In this document: one piece after another, positions 1-39,439 of the stretch
Layout of the letters: each line of letters starts with the position of its first letter
Position numbering within the stretch: the first letter of the stretch is position 1
Translations under genes and position numbers: made by a program
Notes under the pieces: model-generated
Told to the model about the DNA's origin: nothing
The model's input: only the letters and a program-made list of their open reading frames with translations
Database searches by the model: none
Assembly: GCA_021229015.1 (NCBI GenBank)
Contig: CM037779.1
Span: forward strand, 1,922,001-1,986,000
DNA: 64,000 nt
Reading direction: 5' to 3'
Source of the DNA: Solen grandis
Taxonomy: Eukaryota; Mollusca; Bivalvia; Adapedonta; Solenidae

Positions 1-33
1 TGCAGTGATAGATCAACTATGTACTGTATTTAG

Positions 34-27934
<27,901 letters not shown>

Positions 27935-27941
27935 ACTGTCT

Positions 27942-27969
27942 TCATCATCATCATCATCATCATCATCAT
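27942..27969. repeat. (TCA)n microsatellite
   Basis: Nine uninterrupted TCA units start eight bases after the GCN2 stop codon, so probably in the 3' UTR. Confidence 0.9.
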
Positions 27970-28286
27970 GAGTTTAAGGTTCTTAAACCATCATTATTTT
28001 TCAGTCGAGAATCAATAGTCTTGTGACATAATTAATTATTCTATTTATAGTATCAGGTTTTACCAAATATGTTTGAATTGAACATTAAGTTCCAAGTAGA
28101 GGTGCACATGACCAGTTGAAACATTTCTAGTTTTTAATTTGTTCTTATTTGACTTAACAGAGTTACCTGTCTTTCAGTCTATAGTTCAAACTCTTAGAAT
28201 ATTAATTGTTTCACCATTAGGTTGTATTAAGACATAAAATATTCTTAAACTCACAGGAAGTATCCGGATATAACTTGAAATAGGAA

Positions 28287-28292
28287 AATAAA
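28287..28292 (+). terminator. Candidate GCN2 poly(A) signal
   Basis: First AATAAA after the GCN2 stop codon, 353 bases downstream. A (TCA)n tract lies in the presumed 3' UTR. No transcript evidence is available and later AATAAA motifs exist, so the cleavage site is only a guess. Confidence 0.25.
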
Positions 28293-29278
28293 AAAACAAC
28301 ATTTCTAAAGTAATGTGAGATAGGTAGTTCATATGGAGGATGTAGGTCCTGGGCCTGTGCTCTTGAAAAACAACAGTCACTGTAGTATGGTAAAATTTTC
28401 AGGCTCAAACCTCAAAAATGGGCCCAACATCCAATAAGAATTTGAGTATGGAACATACACTTGACCTTGAGATAGTAATTCAGTATTTTTCGAGAACTGG
28501 TATCAAGGTCAAAACAAGCAAATGAAGTAAGAATCTGCCATTAAGTGATCAAAAAGAAATCAATAGATTTTAAAAAACCCTGAAGGTTTGTCACATACAA
28601 AAGAGTACCATTTATTTTCGAAATTTGTACTTGTGTGATTAAAGTATTATTTGTATATCTGTGAAACAATTTTATATAATTATCACATTTTAATATGAAA
28701 TTTATATAGTAAGAAATTTTATTACTCTGTTACAACCTTAATATTGGTTTTTAAATTTTAATTTTTTTTTTTTTTTAATTTTTAATTTGACATGGTTTAA
28801 GAGAGGTATTTATTAAAAAGATCTTATATGAACTACAAGAAATATCTTGCTTTTGTCAGAGTTGATGGAAATTGAAGCCTTGCATAATTACTCATTTTAT
28901 ACTGGTTTAAGATTCTTTTTATTCAGTTTTTTCTTAGCCCACTGCAGCAAAATTTGCTCAAAGTGAACTTTTGTGTTCACCCCCTGTCTCCGTCATCAAC
29001 TCTTGTTGCCATGGCAATAAAAATAACTTTATTAAAACACAATTTCATATTTTACAAAGTTCTCATTTGACTCTCTACCAAAATTTATTAATTAGAAAAT
29101 GATACAAACTCAGATGGAGCTTGTTCTTTATAATTTTGGCTGATGTTTTGGATCACAAGGTCAGCCATTATGCGACCTGTATGGCTTTATTGTCAAGTGA
29201 GTTTTATAGGACCAGCATGAACCCATTGTTGATTGTGTTAAAATGAATGCCATCTTTTTTTTAATTGAATGCCCTTTT

Positions 29279-30294
29279 TTATATGTCGCCGGAGGCTGTC
29301 GTATATTGGCGTCATCTTCTCCGTCTGTCCGTCCATATCTTGTGAATGCAACTCCTCCTACATTTCTGAATAAATCTTTTCAAAACTTGGTCAATGTTAT
29401 TACTATAATGGGTAGATGTGCATGAAGTGGCGATTTACCGGTTCATTGATTTTTAAAAGATTTGTGTCCCTTGAAACTGAGTCTCTGTAGCTGATTGATA
29501 TTGCAGCCTTGTGAATGCAACTCCTCCTACATTTCTGAATGAATCTTTTCAAAACTTGGTCAATGTCATTATTATAATGGGTAGATGTGCATGAAGTGGC
29601 GATTTCCGGTTCATTGATTTTTACAAGATTTGTGTCCCTTGAAACTTAGTCTCTGTAGCTGATTGATATTGCAGCCTTGTGAACGCAACTCCTCCAACGT
29701 TTCTGAATGAATCTTTCCAAAACTTGGTCAATGTCATTTCTATAATGGGTAGATGTGCATGAAGTGGCGATTTTCCGGTTCATTGATTATTACAAGATTT
29801 GTGTCCCTTGAAACTTAGTCTCTGTAGCTGATTGATATTTCAGCCTTGTGAATGCAATTCCTTGTATGTTTCTGACCTAATTTTTCAAAACTTGGGCAAT
29901 GTCATTACTATACTGGGTAGATATGCACAAAGCAGGGATTTTGATGTTCATCAATATTTGCAATAGTTTTGCCTTTCTAAACATGGTCTCTTGAAAACAC
30001 AACTCAAGTTTCTAAACAGGTAAAGGGGCATAAAGCAGGGATTTTCTGGTACAGTGATTTTTGCAAGAGTTATGCGGAGAAAGAAAAAAGGATTTATATT
30101 GATACTGCTATTTGACCTACTTTCATATTGGAAGCATTTTTAGGGTTCTATCTCTGTTCAGCTAAATTAATTGGTCTTACAGACTTCATTATGAGCTTAT
30201 GCTTACAGAAATGTTAAAAGCAACAATTAAAAGGCCCCTCTTGGTCTTAATATTTTGTGGCAGCGTATATCGTGGCATCACTGGCACCCTTGTT
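29279..30294 (+). mobile_element. Helentron/HINE-like element family B, copy 2
   Basis: Same family as 7588-8870: start TATGTCGCCGGAGGCTGTCG, about four tandem units, a more diverged right part, and end GTGGCAGCGTATATCGTGGC then ACCCTTGTT. It lies in the intergenic stretch downstream of GCN2. Confidence 0.75.
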
Positions 30295-31050
30295 AAATCT
30301 CTTTATACTTGTAACTGTTAAAACGTTATGAACTTTTAAAATCAAACAATTGTTCAAATATATTAGTACATTGTTTGTAGAGGTACAAGTGTTGTTGATA
30401 ATTTACTTCATGTTAAAAGTTGTCATTTTGAATACAATATGTACCAGTCCTAGTGGTATGGATGTTGGAGGATGTGTGATCAGTTCCCAGCCACGGTATA
30501 CCAAAGTCTTCAGAAATATACTTCTGAAGAGAAGATTAAATACTGGTTGACCTTCTGTCAGAATGATAGGGCTGGAGTTAGTCAAATTCTTGGATGGTTA
30601 TGGTAAGGTGCTGCGGTGTAACAAGTTTCAACTTTCTCAAGGTACTCAAAATTTACATTGACTGAATTACTGTAACTTGTAGGCTTTACAATGTATGTTT
30701 CAAATACAATGTACTGTAAAATTGGTTTTAACCAACCAATTTAACCATTTGTGAGTTAATTGTTACTCTTTTGGTATTTGTATGACTTTTTTGCTGACAG
30801 TTTTCTGGTCTGTCCTGTACAAAAGTAAAAAAGAATTCCAGACATTCTAAGCGATTTTAAATATAAAACAATACTCAGGTTTGATTGTTTAAGGATGTTG
30901 CATGACATCAATACTTAACAAATGTTTATATCAATCTCTGGCTGGGATTAAAGTGTATGGACTGTAAACTCTAGTCATGTACCCAGTGAGTAGTGGTGCT
31001 GAATCAGAAGACTTCATGTGATATTTTAACAGTTTTATTACTTCCACTAG

Positions 31051-31141
31051 TTTAGAAATCCTCAGTGTGAGAGATCTTGTATGTGATATGGTCCAGGAAT
31101 ACACCAAATGTGAAATAACAACGACGGACTTTGATACTGAT
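31051..31141 (+). CDS. Possible orphan exon (unknown gene)
   Basis: A pyrimidine-rich acceptor ending in TAG (31048-31050) and a GTGAGC donor (31142) bracket an open frame of one base plus 30 codons. It encodes LEILSVRDLVCDMVQEYTKC and EITTTDFDTD. The composition is protein-like and differs from the flanking AT-rich DNA. I do not recognise the family and see no neighbouring exons. It could be an alternative or downstream exon of a plus-strand gene, or chance. Confidence 0.28.
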
Positions 31142-31451
31142 GTGAGCATTGATTAGTCTGTTTACTTGTACAATATTGTAGCTTTGCTGTATTTGTCTGC
31201 TGAATTGTAGCAGATACTATACAGTCTGCATAGCAAAGGTAAAAAAATCCATTGTTTTATATACAATTTAAAGTTCAGTAAGTAACCATTTATGATATAG
31301 ATTTGTACATGAATATTCATGAGGTAAAGGGTTAAAATATGCAAATTGGTTTCAGTAGTTGTGATTATCCACATTGGATTGAACGAAAGTGGTTCCAGTG
31401 TGTTACCTTATTAAATCAGATTGTTAGTTTTGGAGAGAATCTCTGATTTAA

Positions 31452-31682
31452 CCCTTTCCCTCATATAGACTCATTTTGACGCACTCAGTAGGTACCACAT
31501 AAATCCTGATCTGCAGAAAACCACAGTTAAACCTTACCAAATTTAATTATAAAATCCTCATTTTCAGACCACTGAGCAGCGAACAGCATAAAACCTGATC
31601 AGCCTGCGAGTTACTCGCAGGCTGATCTGGTTTTATGCTGTTCGCATAGGTCTTTTCATGTTTTCCTCTATGAGGGAACGGG
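31452..31682 (-). mobile_element. piggyBac-like hairpin MITE, copy 6
   Basis: 231 bp in reverse orientation with TTAA on both sides (31448-31451, 31683-31686). The right terminus is GAGGGAACGGG with one change. A 3-bp deletion lies near CTGAGCAGCG. Intergenic. Confidence 0.83.
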
Positions 31683-32336
31683 TTAATATAACACAAGTTT
31701 CTTTAGCGTAGGTTGTATTGTGGATATGATTATATAGGATGGAGTAGAACTCCCCATGTTTTAGAGTTACAGTAGACAACATTTATTGCTGTGATACTGC
31801 TGTAGAGACAATAGAATGTAATAGATAATGAGTAAGAAGGAGGTATGTTTATTTTGTGAGTGTGTTAAAAGTGCTTTATGTAAACTGATAAATGTTTGTT
31901 GAAGGTATGTGAAAATATATGCATATAATTATATTCTCATTCATGTCTACTTAGTGGAAATATGTCCATTTTTTCAGAGGGAGAGAGAGAGTGAATAGAC
32001 TTTGCCTGTATCCTTTTAAATTATTTCTTCTAGAATAAGACCACCTTCCTCCATCTAATATAGCCATCTACCTCAAACAAGGACCAAAGGATTACGCATA
32101 TATATACCAAAGTTATAGCAACTTTATTAAAAATGGTACATAGCACAATCAGAAATAGACTTGTTTCCTGGGATTAAACAGTTAACTGCCAGGGTGGTAC
32201 AATCTATGTAATAAAATGAGAAGAGAGTGGTGTTAATTGGAGACTTTTAAGGACATGTAACCCCAATAGGGCATTTGGTAGATGAAAATATTTGTATTAA
32301 AGTAATATTTTAAGATTTCAATGATCAAGTCTTTAA

Positions 32337-32549
32337 CCCTTTCCCTCATAGAGGAAACCATGAAAAGACCAGATCAGCCTGCGAGTAACTCGCAGGCTGA
32401 TCAGGTTTTATGCTGTTCGCTGCTCCTCAGTGGTCTGGAAATGAGGATTTTGTAATTAAATTTGGTAAGGTTTAACTGTGGTTTTCTGCAGATCAGGCTT
32501 TATTGGTACCTACTGAGTGCGTCAAAATGAGTCTATATGAGGGAAAGGG
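32337..32549 (+). mobile_element. piggyBac-like hairpin MITE, copy 7, one hairpin arm shortened
   Basis: 213 bp with TTAA on both sides (32333-32336, 32550-32553). About 20 bases of the left hairpin arm (TATGCGAACAGCATAAA region) are missing, so the stem is reduced to the central GATCAGCCTGCGAGT part. Confidence 0.83.
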
Positions 32550-32907
32550 TTAAATGTTTTTGAAATATTTGAGAGATTGTTTCTTTGCCATGTTGTGAGA
32601 ATGGTATTATCAGTCATGTATATTTTTCTGCAAAGAATGTTTTTTTGATAATTTTACATAGATAGATATAATTTATATGTAATTGTGTTGCAGTCTTATA
32701 TTGAAATTACGTTTCTTCTTTTCTCCCCTGTCCTAATCTTCCCTGACTATCCTGTCATGGAATGTGTAGATTTACATTTCTTTCTGTGATAGACATACTG
32801 AACACAATAAGTTTTAGTATGTGTAAAGGCTATTGCTATTTATCAGTCAGTATGGGCGTGTTTGCAAAAAGAACAGGTATTGATGATTCTAGTTTATTTT
32901 GAGAAAG

Positions 32908-32939
32908 GGAGAGAGAGAGAGAGAGAGAGAGAAGAGAGA
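32908..32939. repeat. (GA)n microsatellite
   Basis: An almost uninterrupted GA run in the intergenic region, with one AA interruption. Confidence 0.9.
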
Positions 32940-33587
32940 AAACTGGAAACTACAAACATGTAACATTATATTTCTGTATTAATTGTGCCATTTTGTGTTC
33001 ATGTCTCAGTTTTACCATTGATGTGAAACAGCAATAAATATTTTGTTAATTTGATTGTTTATCTTTATATGAGAAACATTTTCTGATCAACCATGGAACC
33101 AGGCTAACTCTTTTTTTCAAGTTGTTCAAGGTCTCTTAATACAATATATAGAGGTCAGAAGTGGTTTGAGGGCCACCTCGGAGGCAGGAGGTCACTGGTT
33201 GGCTGTCTGTTTGGTGCACAGTATAAACACGGTAGTCCCAGTCCTGGTTGACCTGGAGCCTGGAGTACTCTGATAGGAAATATTATAATACCTTATGTCT
33301 GTGACATGTCACAACTATATAAGTGTCTTAGAATAACTGATATATTCTCGGTGGGACGTATCCGCCTTTCAAAGATTAGTCACTAACCTGTTTTGACTGA
33401 AAATCACAACGAAATAATTTATCAAACGAACAACATGCACAATGTAAGTTCACAGTAACATCTAAATTGAATGAATAATAGAAGACTGCCAATCTAATCC
33501 GATTGATAATAAAACCACAGAAAATTTCTGACACTCGAGTTTCAAGAATACATTAACTGCCTTGTATGAAACCGAGGATATTTTTCT

Positions 33588-33790
33588 GGTTTGTAGGGTT
33601 TAACGTCCCATCGACAGTATTTCAGTCATTTGGAAATAATGTTTCTTGTGACAGATACAGTGCAGCCACACTGCAGTATCACGCCGTAGACATGTTGCAT
33701 GACCACGTCATCTGGTCAACCAGTCCTTATATGCGAAGCGCCGAGAAGAACTACTGCGCGATCTCCCGCTCCTGAGGCGGACGACTGGTA
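33588..33790 (-). mobile_element. SINE family 2, minus-strand copy
   Basis: TTTGTAGGGTTTAACGTCCC and ATCGACAGTATTTCAGTCAT are the complement of the family 2 tail. The body continues to TGGTCAACCAGTCC and GCGAAGCGCCGAG. Confidence 0.6.
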
Positions 33791-34414
33791 CTGGTTTTCA
33801 CACCTGTACGTACTGCGGTGGATATCGGATCTTATGAACCTTGGGCGGTTACACCCCTGTTTTATCGTTGTGTAAAGAATGTAAGCGGGATACCAAATCG
33901 CAATTGTTAGCTAACGGTCGCCGATTGCCGATGTAAGATATCATTTTCATTTGACACACGATGTGTTAATGGAGCCATCGGAAGAAAGCAGCTAGACAGA
34001 TACACGGGTTCCACAGTATCTACGATTTTGTATGAAAAAAAACAACAACAACAACAAAAAAAAAACCTGTTATACACCGTAGCTGGCAATGCAGTATCTC
34101 AGCCTGTATCTCCGTATCAGCAGGTGTGCCCTTCTTAGGCTTTCCCTTTGCCTCGGAACAATTTGTTTTTAGTAACTCTCAGCTGTTCCAACAAAATAAT
34201 TAAGACGTACACAGAACGCCCCCTTAAAGAACAAGAACTTGTTCTTGAACGCCTCCTTATATACTTGGGATTCGGACATTTTGGGGTTACATTGTCCCTG
34301 TGTCATCTCCGTACACTATCAGCACGTAAGCCGCACTTCCCAGATATCATAGTCATGTCGAACAGTCTGCGATTGTCTCTGGAGATGAAAACTCAAAAGT
34401 AAAGTGTACCGTCA

Positions 34415-34612
34415 TGTTTGTTTGTTGGGTTTAACGTCCCACCGACAGCTATTCAGTCATTTGGAGACTACCGGTATGTCGACTTGAGACACAGCCGTAT
34501 CGCACATGATACCACACCCAGTCACATTATGACACCGGGCCAACCAGTCCTGGAACTACCGGTACTCTTATATGCTGAGCGCCAAGCACGGGGGCGTACG
34601 TACCCTTGACCA
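34415..34612 (-). mobile_element. SINE family 2, minus-strand copy
   Basis: TGTTTGTTTGTTGGGTTTAA, CGTCCCACCGACAGCTATTC and GGGCCAACCAGTCCTGGAAC are the complement of the family 2 tail and body. It ends near GCCAAGCACGGGGGCG. Confidence 0.65.
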
Positions 34613-35819
34613 CAAAATCTTGTTATTCATGTGTAATAAACCCCACAAGTATTCTAAGCTCTCGTACAGAATACCGTTACCATATTTTTTTTTACTCTGG
34701 TTAGTTTAAATCATTTCCACTGATCTGTCGTACTTTTTATGTTCATATTTAAGCTATTTTTAGCGTTTTATTTTTTTTAAATTCATATATTTTAGCGTTA
34801 ACATGTAGCTGCGCATTATACTCGATATAGGCTGGTACCCAGTTCATCATCGGAGGTACAAGATAGACTATATACCACTAAACTGTAATACTAACATAAT
34901 ATGAAGAGAAACTTGATATAATGGAGAACAGAGAATATAATATTCTCCCTTTTTCATGTATATCCTTGACATTAGAGATTTGGGAAAACACGTACTTTTT
35001 TTTCCCTGTTGGACGGTTGCTGTTTCTAGATGCCATTTTCTCGCAGGATGTGCCGTGCGTGATGTATACCTCGTGTTTTATTTTAGTTAATTACATTTGT
35101 TGTATTGTGTAAATTGATCTCGTTTCTCTCGACCATGCATTATTAATTGATATTCAAATGCTGGTGACAGTTCATCAGCCGACTCCAATCACTCCGTCCT
35201 GAGAGTTCCTGACATTTATAGATCCCAGACTGTCGATAACTATCACCCATGTGGTTCAGCAAACAGCACGCGGGTATCTGAATTCTGTGAATTTATTCTT
35301 GAATTAAAATCGTATAAAACACCACCACAATCGTCAATCACAACAACAACAACATAAACGTAGATATTTATTTAGTGTCGTATCTAGTTTTGTTTCGCTC
35401 GTATCGCCGATTTGTATTATGATTAAATACCTTTAAATGGAGATGACGCAAATGTTGATAGACACGGATGGAAAATGAAAGTTAAGTGGATGGACAGTAA
35501 AATTATACGGTTTTAGGGTGATGAAGATGTGTTTTTTTAGCCAATCTCCTAAAACTGAATAATCAGACGCGATATTTTATTAGATCAAGTTTCGTTGGAT
35601 TATACAATTAAAAAAAAAAAACAACCTTGTATAGTAGTATTGCTTTTCAACATGTACCATTTATCTCTATTTAACATGTTCATCATTTCACTGACAAACA
35701 TGTTTAATAAATTTACCAACAGCAATTTCATCAACAAGAGAAGGCACCTGCTTGTATCCAGCAGCAGTTGCAGTCGAGGAGATACTCAGACGGCTGAAGT
35801 AACGGTTAATCACGATGTC

Positions 35820-36250
35820 TGATTGTTTACGTTTAATGTCCCACCAATATTGCAGTCAATTTGGAACTATGTTTTACATAAGATAGCCCTTTCCCTCATA
35901 GAGGAAACCATGAAAAGACATATGCGAACAACATAAAACCAGATCAGCCTGCGAGTAACTCGCAGGCTGATCAGGTTTTATGCTGTTCGCTGCTCCTCAG
36001 TGGTCTGGTAATGAGGATTTTACAATTAAATTTGGTAAGGTTTGAGTTTGGCTTTCTGCAGATCAGGCTTTATGTGGTACCATTGAGTGCGTCAAAATGA
36101 GTCTATATGAGGGAAAGGGATAGACATCGCAGTGCTGCCTTACAGTAATATCACGCCTAGATACAACACCTTGTCACATACCTACACGATGCCCGCCAAT
36201 CCTGGAACTACCCTTATATAATGAGAACCGAGCACAAAGGAGAGGTAGCA
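35820..36250 (-). mobile_element. SINE family 2, minus-strand copy split by a MITE
   Basis: Tail half at 35820-35886 (TTTAATGTCCCACCAATATT), body half at 36120-36250 (CAGTAATATCACGCC, then GCCAATCCTGGAACTACC). Removing the MITE and one ATAG joins them in register with the copy at 33588-33790. Confidence 0.65.
35887..36119 (+). mobile_element. piggyBac-like hairpin MITE, copy 8, ATAG target, inside a SINE
   Basis: 233 bp. The flanks are ATAG (35883-35886) and ATAG (36120-36123) rather than TTAA. The element splits a minus-strand SINE whose two halves lie at 35820-35886 and 36120-36250, so this is a true insertion with a noncanonical duplicated target. Confidence 0.83.
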
Positions 36251-36374
36251 GTACCATTTCTATTGCATTTTTATGTTGCGGTGTTGAACGAACCCACTAC
36301 TTTCGGGGGTTTATGCTTTAAAGGATTTGATTAATTGATTGTGCAATACATTTATTGTACCGATGTTTCTTTCA

Positions 36375-36650
36375 GACCCATACCCCGTCGGGAGCGGGAT
36401 ATGGTGGGTTCGATCCCCGACCGCGACTTACAAAAGTCGTAAAGAATGGTACACTGTCCTGGTATAGTTCCCTTGCTTGGCTCCCACCATAAAAGGAAAA
36501 TTCCAAGACTGGTTGGGCCGGTGTTAGGATAATATGACTGGGTGTGGTATCACTTCAGTGTGACAACACTATATCTGTCTCAAGTAGGCATAGTCTCTAA
36601 ATGACCAAAATACTGTCGGCGGGACGTTTAACCCAATAAACAAACAAAAC
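36375..36650 (+). mobile_element. tRNA-derived SINE, family 2
   Basis: The B-box-like GGTGGGTTCGATCCCCG follows a truncated tRNA-like head. The body has CCAAGACTGGTTGGGCCGGT and GGGTGTGGTATCACTTCAG, and the tail GGCGGGACGTTTAACCCAAT then AAACAAACAAAAC. Other family members here: 26490-26620, 33590-33790, 34415-34612, 35820-36250, 51678-52067, 56275-56405. Confidence 0.75.
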
Positions 36651-37000
36651 TTCATTGTTGTTGAACTAGCGTTAACCGTCGCTGTCTGCAAGTAAGTTGT
36701 TAAGTTAAGAGGCATTTGTAATGATATTCACAGTAATCAAGAAATCAGTAAACCAACACACAGCATACACCCGGCCATATAGGCCTACCAGTCACCCTAA
36801 GTTGTCAAATTTTAAATAAATGTAGTGAACATTGGTAAAGATAAATATACATTATGTATATTTCATGACACAATAGACAAATATTTGATATTCAGTGAAT
36901 CTGAAGAAATTGTTTACATATTTCAAGTGTTGATATTAGTCCAGCTAAGCTTGAAGATGAATTCCACGAAACTGTCATACATGTTTTACATTAAGAGAAG

Positions 37001-39016
37001 CCGGTGTAACAGTCAAGTTTTCCCCAGTCAGTTTCTTCCCCGGGGAAAAACTGACTGGTCAGGTTTTTCCCCGGGGAAGAAACTGACTGGTCAGGTCAGG
37101 TCGTAGCATCTTCATTTCTTAAGCAATCATCTTCAAACTTTATGACATTGTTTATTACCATAATCTCACAGCCAAGTTCGATTATGGCGGATATCGGCGT
37201 ATAAGATCAGGAGTTATGCCCCTTTTAATATTAAAAAAATGCCAGATTTCACATTGTTTGCACTCTAGCATCTTCATTTCTTAAGCAATCATCTTTTAAA
37301 CTTTATGGCAATGTTCATTACCATAAACTCACGGCCAAGTTCGATTATGGCAGATATCGACATATTAGGTCAGGAATTATGCCCCTTTTAATATTAAAAA
37401 AATGTCAGATTTCACATTGTTTGCACTCTAGCATCTTCATTTCTGAAGCAATCATCTTCAAACTTTAGGACAATGTTTATTACTATAATCTTACGGCCAA
37501 GTTTGATTATGGCAGATATCGGCATATTAGGTCAGGAGTTATGCCTCTTTTAATATTAAAAAAAAAAGCCAGATTTCACATTTTTTGCACTCTAGCATCT
37601 TTATTTCTTAAGCAATCATCTTTAAACTTTTTGGAAGTATTTATTACCATAATATCAGGGCCATGTTCGATTATGGCAGATATCGGCATATTAGGTCAAG
37701 AGTTATGCCCCTTTTAATATTCAAAAAATGGCAGATTTCACATTGTTTGCACTCTAGCATCTTCATTTCTCAAGCAATCATCTTAAAACTTTATGACAAT
37801 GTTTATTACCATAATCTCACAGCCATGTTCGATTATGGCGGACATCGGCTATTAGATCAGGAGTTATGCCCCTTTTAATATTAAAAAAATGCCAGATTTC
37901 ACATTGTTTGCACTCTAACATCTTCATTTCTTAAGCAATCATCTTCAAACTTTATGACAATGTTTATTACCATTACATCTTGAACAAGTTTGATTATGGC
38001 TGATATCGGCTTATTAGGTCAGGAGTTATGCCCCTTTTAATGTTTAAATTTGTGTGTTTAAAGCCATAATTCTTAGTCAAGTTTGACTTCAAATTTCGAC
38101 CACAGGCACTGTTTAGTTTGTGGAATTATAAATGATCTCATTGATTATGTATTCAGTACAACTATGTCATAATTTATTAACATGTACAGGCAACGAAGGC
38201 AGTTTTTCTCAGGTGAGCGTCTTTAGCGCCATCTTGGCCCTCTTGTTTCTTTCCCTGTCATTTAGATTGAGGTGGGGAAATTCTGGCCTAGTCAGTACCC
38301 CCCCCCCCCTTATCTAATATTTGGGGGGAAATTTGGCCTAGTTAGCTCTTTTCCGCAGTAGGAAAATTCTTGCCAAATCAGTTCCCCCCTCCCCACCCCC
38401 GTTCTATCTACTATATTGTGCGTGATGGTGGGGACGTTCTGGACCAGTCTGCCCCCCCCCCCTCATGCTCAATCTACATGACAGGAGGGGAGAAACTGAC
38501 TAGGCCAGAATTTCCCCACCATCTCACACAATATATTGGATATGGTGGAAAACTGACTAGGCCAGAATTTCCCCACCATCACACACAATATATTGGATAG
38601 GGGGGGGAAAACTGACTAGGCCAGAATTTCCCCACCTCCATGCACAACCTTCATGACAGGGGGGGAAAAACTGACTGGTCCAGAATTTCTCCACCATCAC
38701 CGCAATCTTCATGACGGGGGAAAAACTGACTAGGCCAGAATTTCCCCCACCTTCATGCTAAATCTATAAGACAGGGGGGAAATGACTAGGCCAGAATTTC
38801 CCCCACCATCACGCACAATACATTAAATAGGGGGTAAAAACTGACTAGTCCAAATTTCTTCACCTCCGAAACCTAAAAAAAAGGGGGAAACCTGACTAGT
38901 TAGTTTTTCCCCGGAAAAACTTGACTAGTCAGTTTCTTCCCCGGGGAAAAACTTGACTAGTCAGTTTCTTCCCCGGGGAAAAACTGACCGGGGGGAAATC
39001 TAGGCTGTTACACCGG
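37001..39016. mobile_element. 2-kb C/G-rich inverted-repeat element (CCGGTGTAACAG ends) with a nested HINE
   Basis: CCGGTGTAACAG (37001-37012) is mirrored by CTGTTACACCGG (39005-39016). Next to each end are CCCCGGGGAAAAACTGAC and related palindromic units. From 38260 to 38900 about ten ~50-60 bp units alternate GACTAGGCCAGAATTTCCCC with poly-C or poly-G tracts, first in one orientation, then the other. A family A element occupies 37.1-38.25 kb. No target duplication is obvious. Confidence 0.6.
37095..38248 (+). mobile_element. Helentron/HINE-like element family A, 5'-truncated or variant copy
   Basis: About five ~180-bp units (GCATCTTCATTTCTTAAGCA, then TTCGATTATGGC and AGGAGTTATGCCCCTTTTAA) end in TTCTCAGGTGAGCG, hairpin-forming GCGCCATCTTGGCCC and TCTTGTTT. 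The left hairpin is not visible. The left boundary abuts the C/G-rich inverted element and is approximate. Confidence 0.6.
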
Positions 39017-39201
39017 TACCAGAATGGTTTATAAATGATCTGAATTATACAGTAACAATATTATGTGTTTTTTCTGTCGCCTGATATACGCTTATTTATG
39101 TACTGTATAACATTACGCAAAACCACGCCTTGTGTCATTATTTAGGTATATATTGCTATGAAACTTGTTATGATTATATGTAATCGACCACGTTTATTTA
39201 A

Positions 39202-39435
39202 CCCTTTCCCTCATAGAGGAAACCATAAAAAGACCTATGCGAACAACATAAAACCAGATCAGCCTGCGAGTAACTCGCAGGCTGATCAGGTTTTATGCTG
39301 TTCGCTGCTCCTCAGTGGTCTGGAAATGAGGACTTTATAATTAAATTTGGTAAGGTTTAACTGTGGTTTTCTGCAGATCAGGCTTTATGTGGTACCTACT
39401 GATTGCGTCAAAATGAGTCTATATGAGGGAAAGGG
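39202..39435 (+). mobile_element. piggyBac-like hairpin MITE, copy 9
   Basis: 234 bp with TTAA on both sides (39198-39201, 39436-39439). Intergenic; the last copy in the window. Confidence 0.85.
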
Positions 39436-39439
39436 TTAA

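Larger units (their letters stand above)
30295..35819. other. Intergenic region with MITEs and SINEs
   Basis: Apart from MITE copies 6 and 7, two minus-strand SINEs, a (GA)n tract and the possible orphan exon at 31051, I see no gene. A CAACAACAACAA/poly(A) tract lies near 34038-34068. Confidence 0.5.

Noticed and set aside
34148..34402. Plus-strand 84-codon frame
   Set aside because: No recognised motif, and it runs up to a SINE; likely chance.
36375..36450. Functional tRNA gene
   Set aside because: Only the B-box region is convincing and a SINE body and tail follow directly.
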